Below, piece by piece: positions 8,405-8,805 of a stretch of DNA of 8,805 bases; positions within the stretch are counted from its first letter, which is position 1, and each line of letters begins with the position of its first letter. Location of the stretch: assembly GCA_038745625.1 (NCBI GenBank), contig JBCDLG010000118.1, positions 1 through 8,805 on the forward strand, given 5' to 3'. Source of the stretch: Parvularcula sp038745625. Its GTDB lineage: Bacteria; Pseudomonadota; Alphaproteobacteria; Caulobacterales; Parvularculaceae. Below the pieces are notes generated by a model. That model was not told the DNA's origin. It saw nothing but the letters and a program-made list of their open reading frames with translations, and searched no databases. The translations under genes and the position numbers were made by a program.

Positions 8405-8805
8405 ATGCCGCATACGATCAGAACTGATAGATTGGTCCTTCGGCCAGCTGGCCTGCGCGGCGCGCGGGCCTTTTGGCACGAGGTGCGCGACTGGGACGTG
8501 ATGCGCCGGACCAGTGCCTGGCCCTATCCGCTGTCCTACGCGCAGTGTACCTTCATGATGCGGAAGGTTTGGGATGAACCCAGTGACGCCCATGTCTTCT
8601 TCATCGTCCACGAGGGCGTGCCCACTGGATCGATTGGCCTTCATCGCGACGAGGACGGCTCTTATTGGATTGGCTACATGCTGGGCCAACGGCATTGGGG
8701 CAAAGGCTTCGCCAGTGAGGCTATCCGGGGTATCCTGACCTTCGGTTTTGGCCCTTTACGCGCCAAGCATATCTGGGCCCACGTTGCCGTTGATAACCCG
8801 GGCTC
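8405..8805 (+). CDS. GNAT-family N-acetyltransferase, RimJ/RimL-like (3' end beyond window)
   Basis: The frame is open from ATG 8405 to the right edge, giving 133 complete codons. It starts with MPHTIRTDRLVLRPA, the usual opening of RimJ/RimL-type acetyltransferases (RLxLRP). The middle has the beta-strand pair GSIGLHRDEDGSYWIGYML. The acetyl-CoA pyrophosphate-binding motif QRHWGKGFASEA lies at 95-106, with Gly99 and Gly101 in the Q/RxxGxG/A loop. VAVDNPG at 127-133 corresponds to the VxxxNxxS region. The acceptor (ribosomal protein terminus, antibiotic or small molecule) cannot be told. It lies 37 bases after rpmA, and a GNAT gene at this place before obgE is common in alphaproteobacteria. 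The Shine-Dalgarno match is poor, but no other ATG or GTG in the frame lies close upstream. Confidence 0.88.
   Translation, partial: MPHTIRTDRLVLRPAGLRGARAFWHEVRDWDVMRRTSAWPYPLSYAQCTFMMRKVWDEPSDAHVFFIVHEGVPTGSIGLHRDEDGSYWIGYMLGQRHWGKGFASEAIRGILTFGFGPLRAKHIWAHVAVDNPG

Noticed and set aside
8405..8805. GNAT gene as the acetylase that inactivates Acs
   Set aside because: It is a RimJ/RimL-type single domain in the ribosomal operon, far from acs, and nothing ties it to Acs.

Overview
The window looks like chromosomal DNA of an alphaproteobacterium. It is GC-rich, it has the gene order rplU, rpmA, GNAT acetyltransferase that is common in that class (obgE often follows, but lies outside this window), and its two-component proteins use REC and Hpt domains typical of the group. 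I cannot name the genus. I see no mobile element, CRISPR array, tRNA or rRNA.

Layout. (1) Positions 1-2201 hold a divergent pair. On the minus strand is an alpha/beta hydrolase with a lipoprotein signal peptide and a kynurenine-formamidase-like HGGxW motif, cut off by the left edge. On the plus strand is kynureninase. The two start codons are separated by 92 bases. (2) Positions 2288-4186 encode an AMP-forming acetyl-CoA synthetase on the plus strand. (3) Positions 4172-6570 hold a second divergent pair around a 317-base gene-free region. On the minus strand is an Hpt-REC phosphorelay protein. On the plus strand is a membrane-anchored protein built like a hybrid histidine kinase, with Gln where the phosphorylated His should be, a degraded ATP-binding region and an intact C-terminal receiver. 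(4) Positions 6567-7517 encode a nitronate-monooxygenase-type flavoprotein on the minus strand. (5) Positions 7767-8805 hold rplU, rpmA and a truncated GNAT acetyltransferase on the plus strand, probably one operon.

How the genes may work together. The hydrolase and kynureninase could perform consecutive steps, N-formylkynurenine to kynurenine to anthranilate plus alanine. The lipoprotein signal on the hydrolase would put it outside the cytoplasm, which fits poorly with that idea. The Hpt-REC protein and the kinase-like protein carry parts of a multistep phosphorelay (REC, Hpt, REC) but apparently no working kinase, so phosphate would have to come from a kinase encoded elsewhere. Acs, the flavoprotein and the ribosomal protein genes are ordinary housekeeping genes with no evident link to these systems.

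The most interesting element is the kinase-like/Hpt-REC pair at 4172-6570. The extracytoplasmic formamidase-like hydrolase comes second. Neither can be called a new system from sequence alone.
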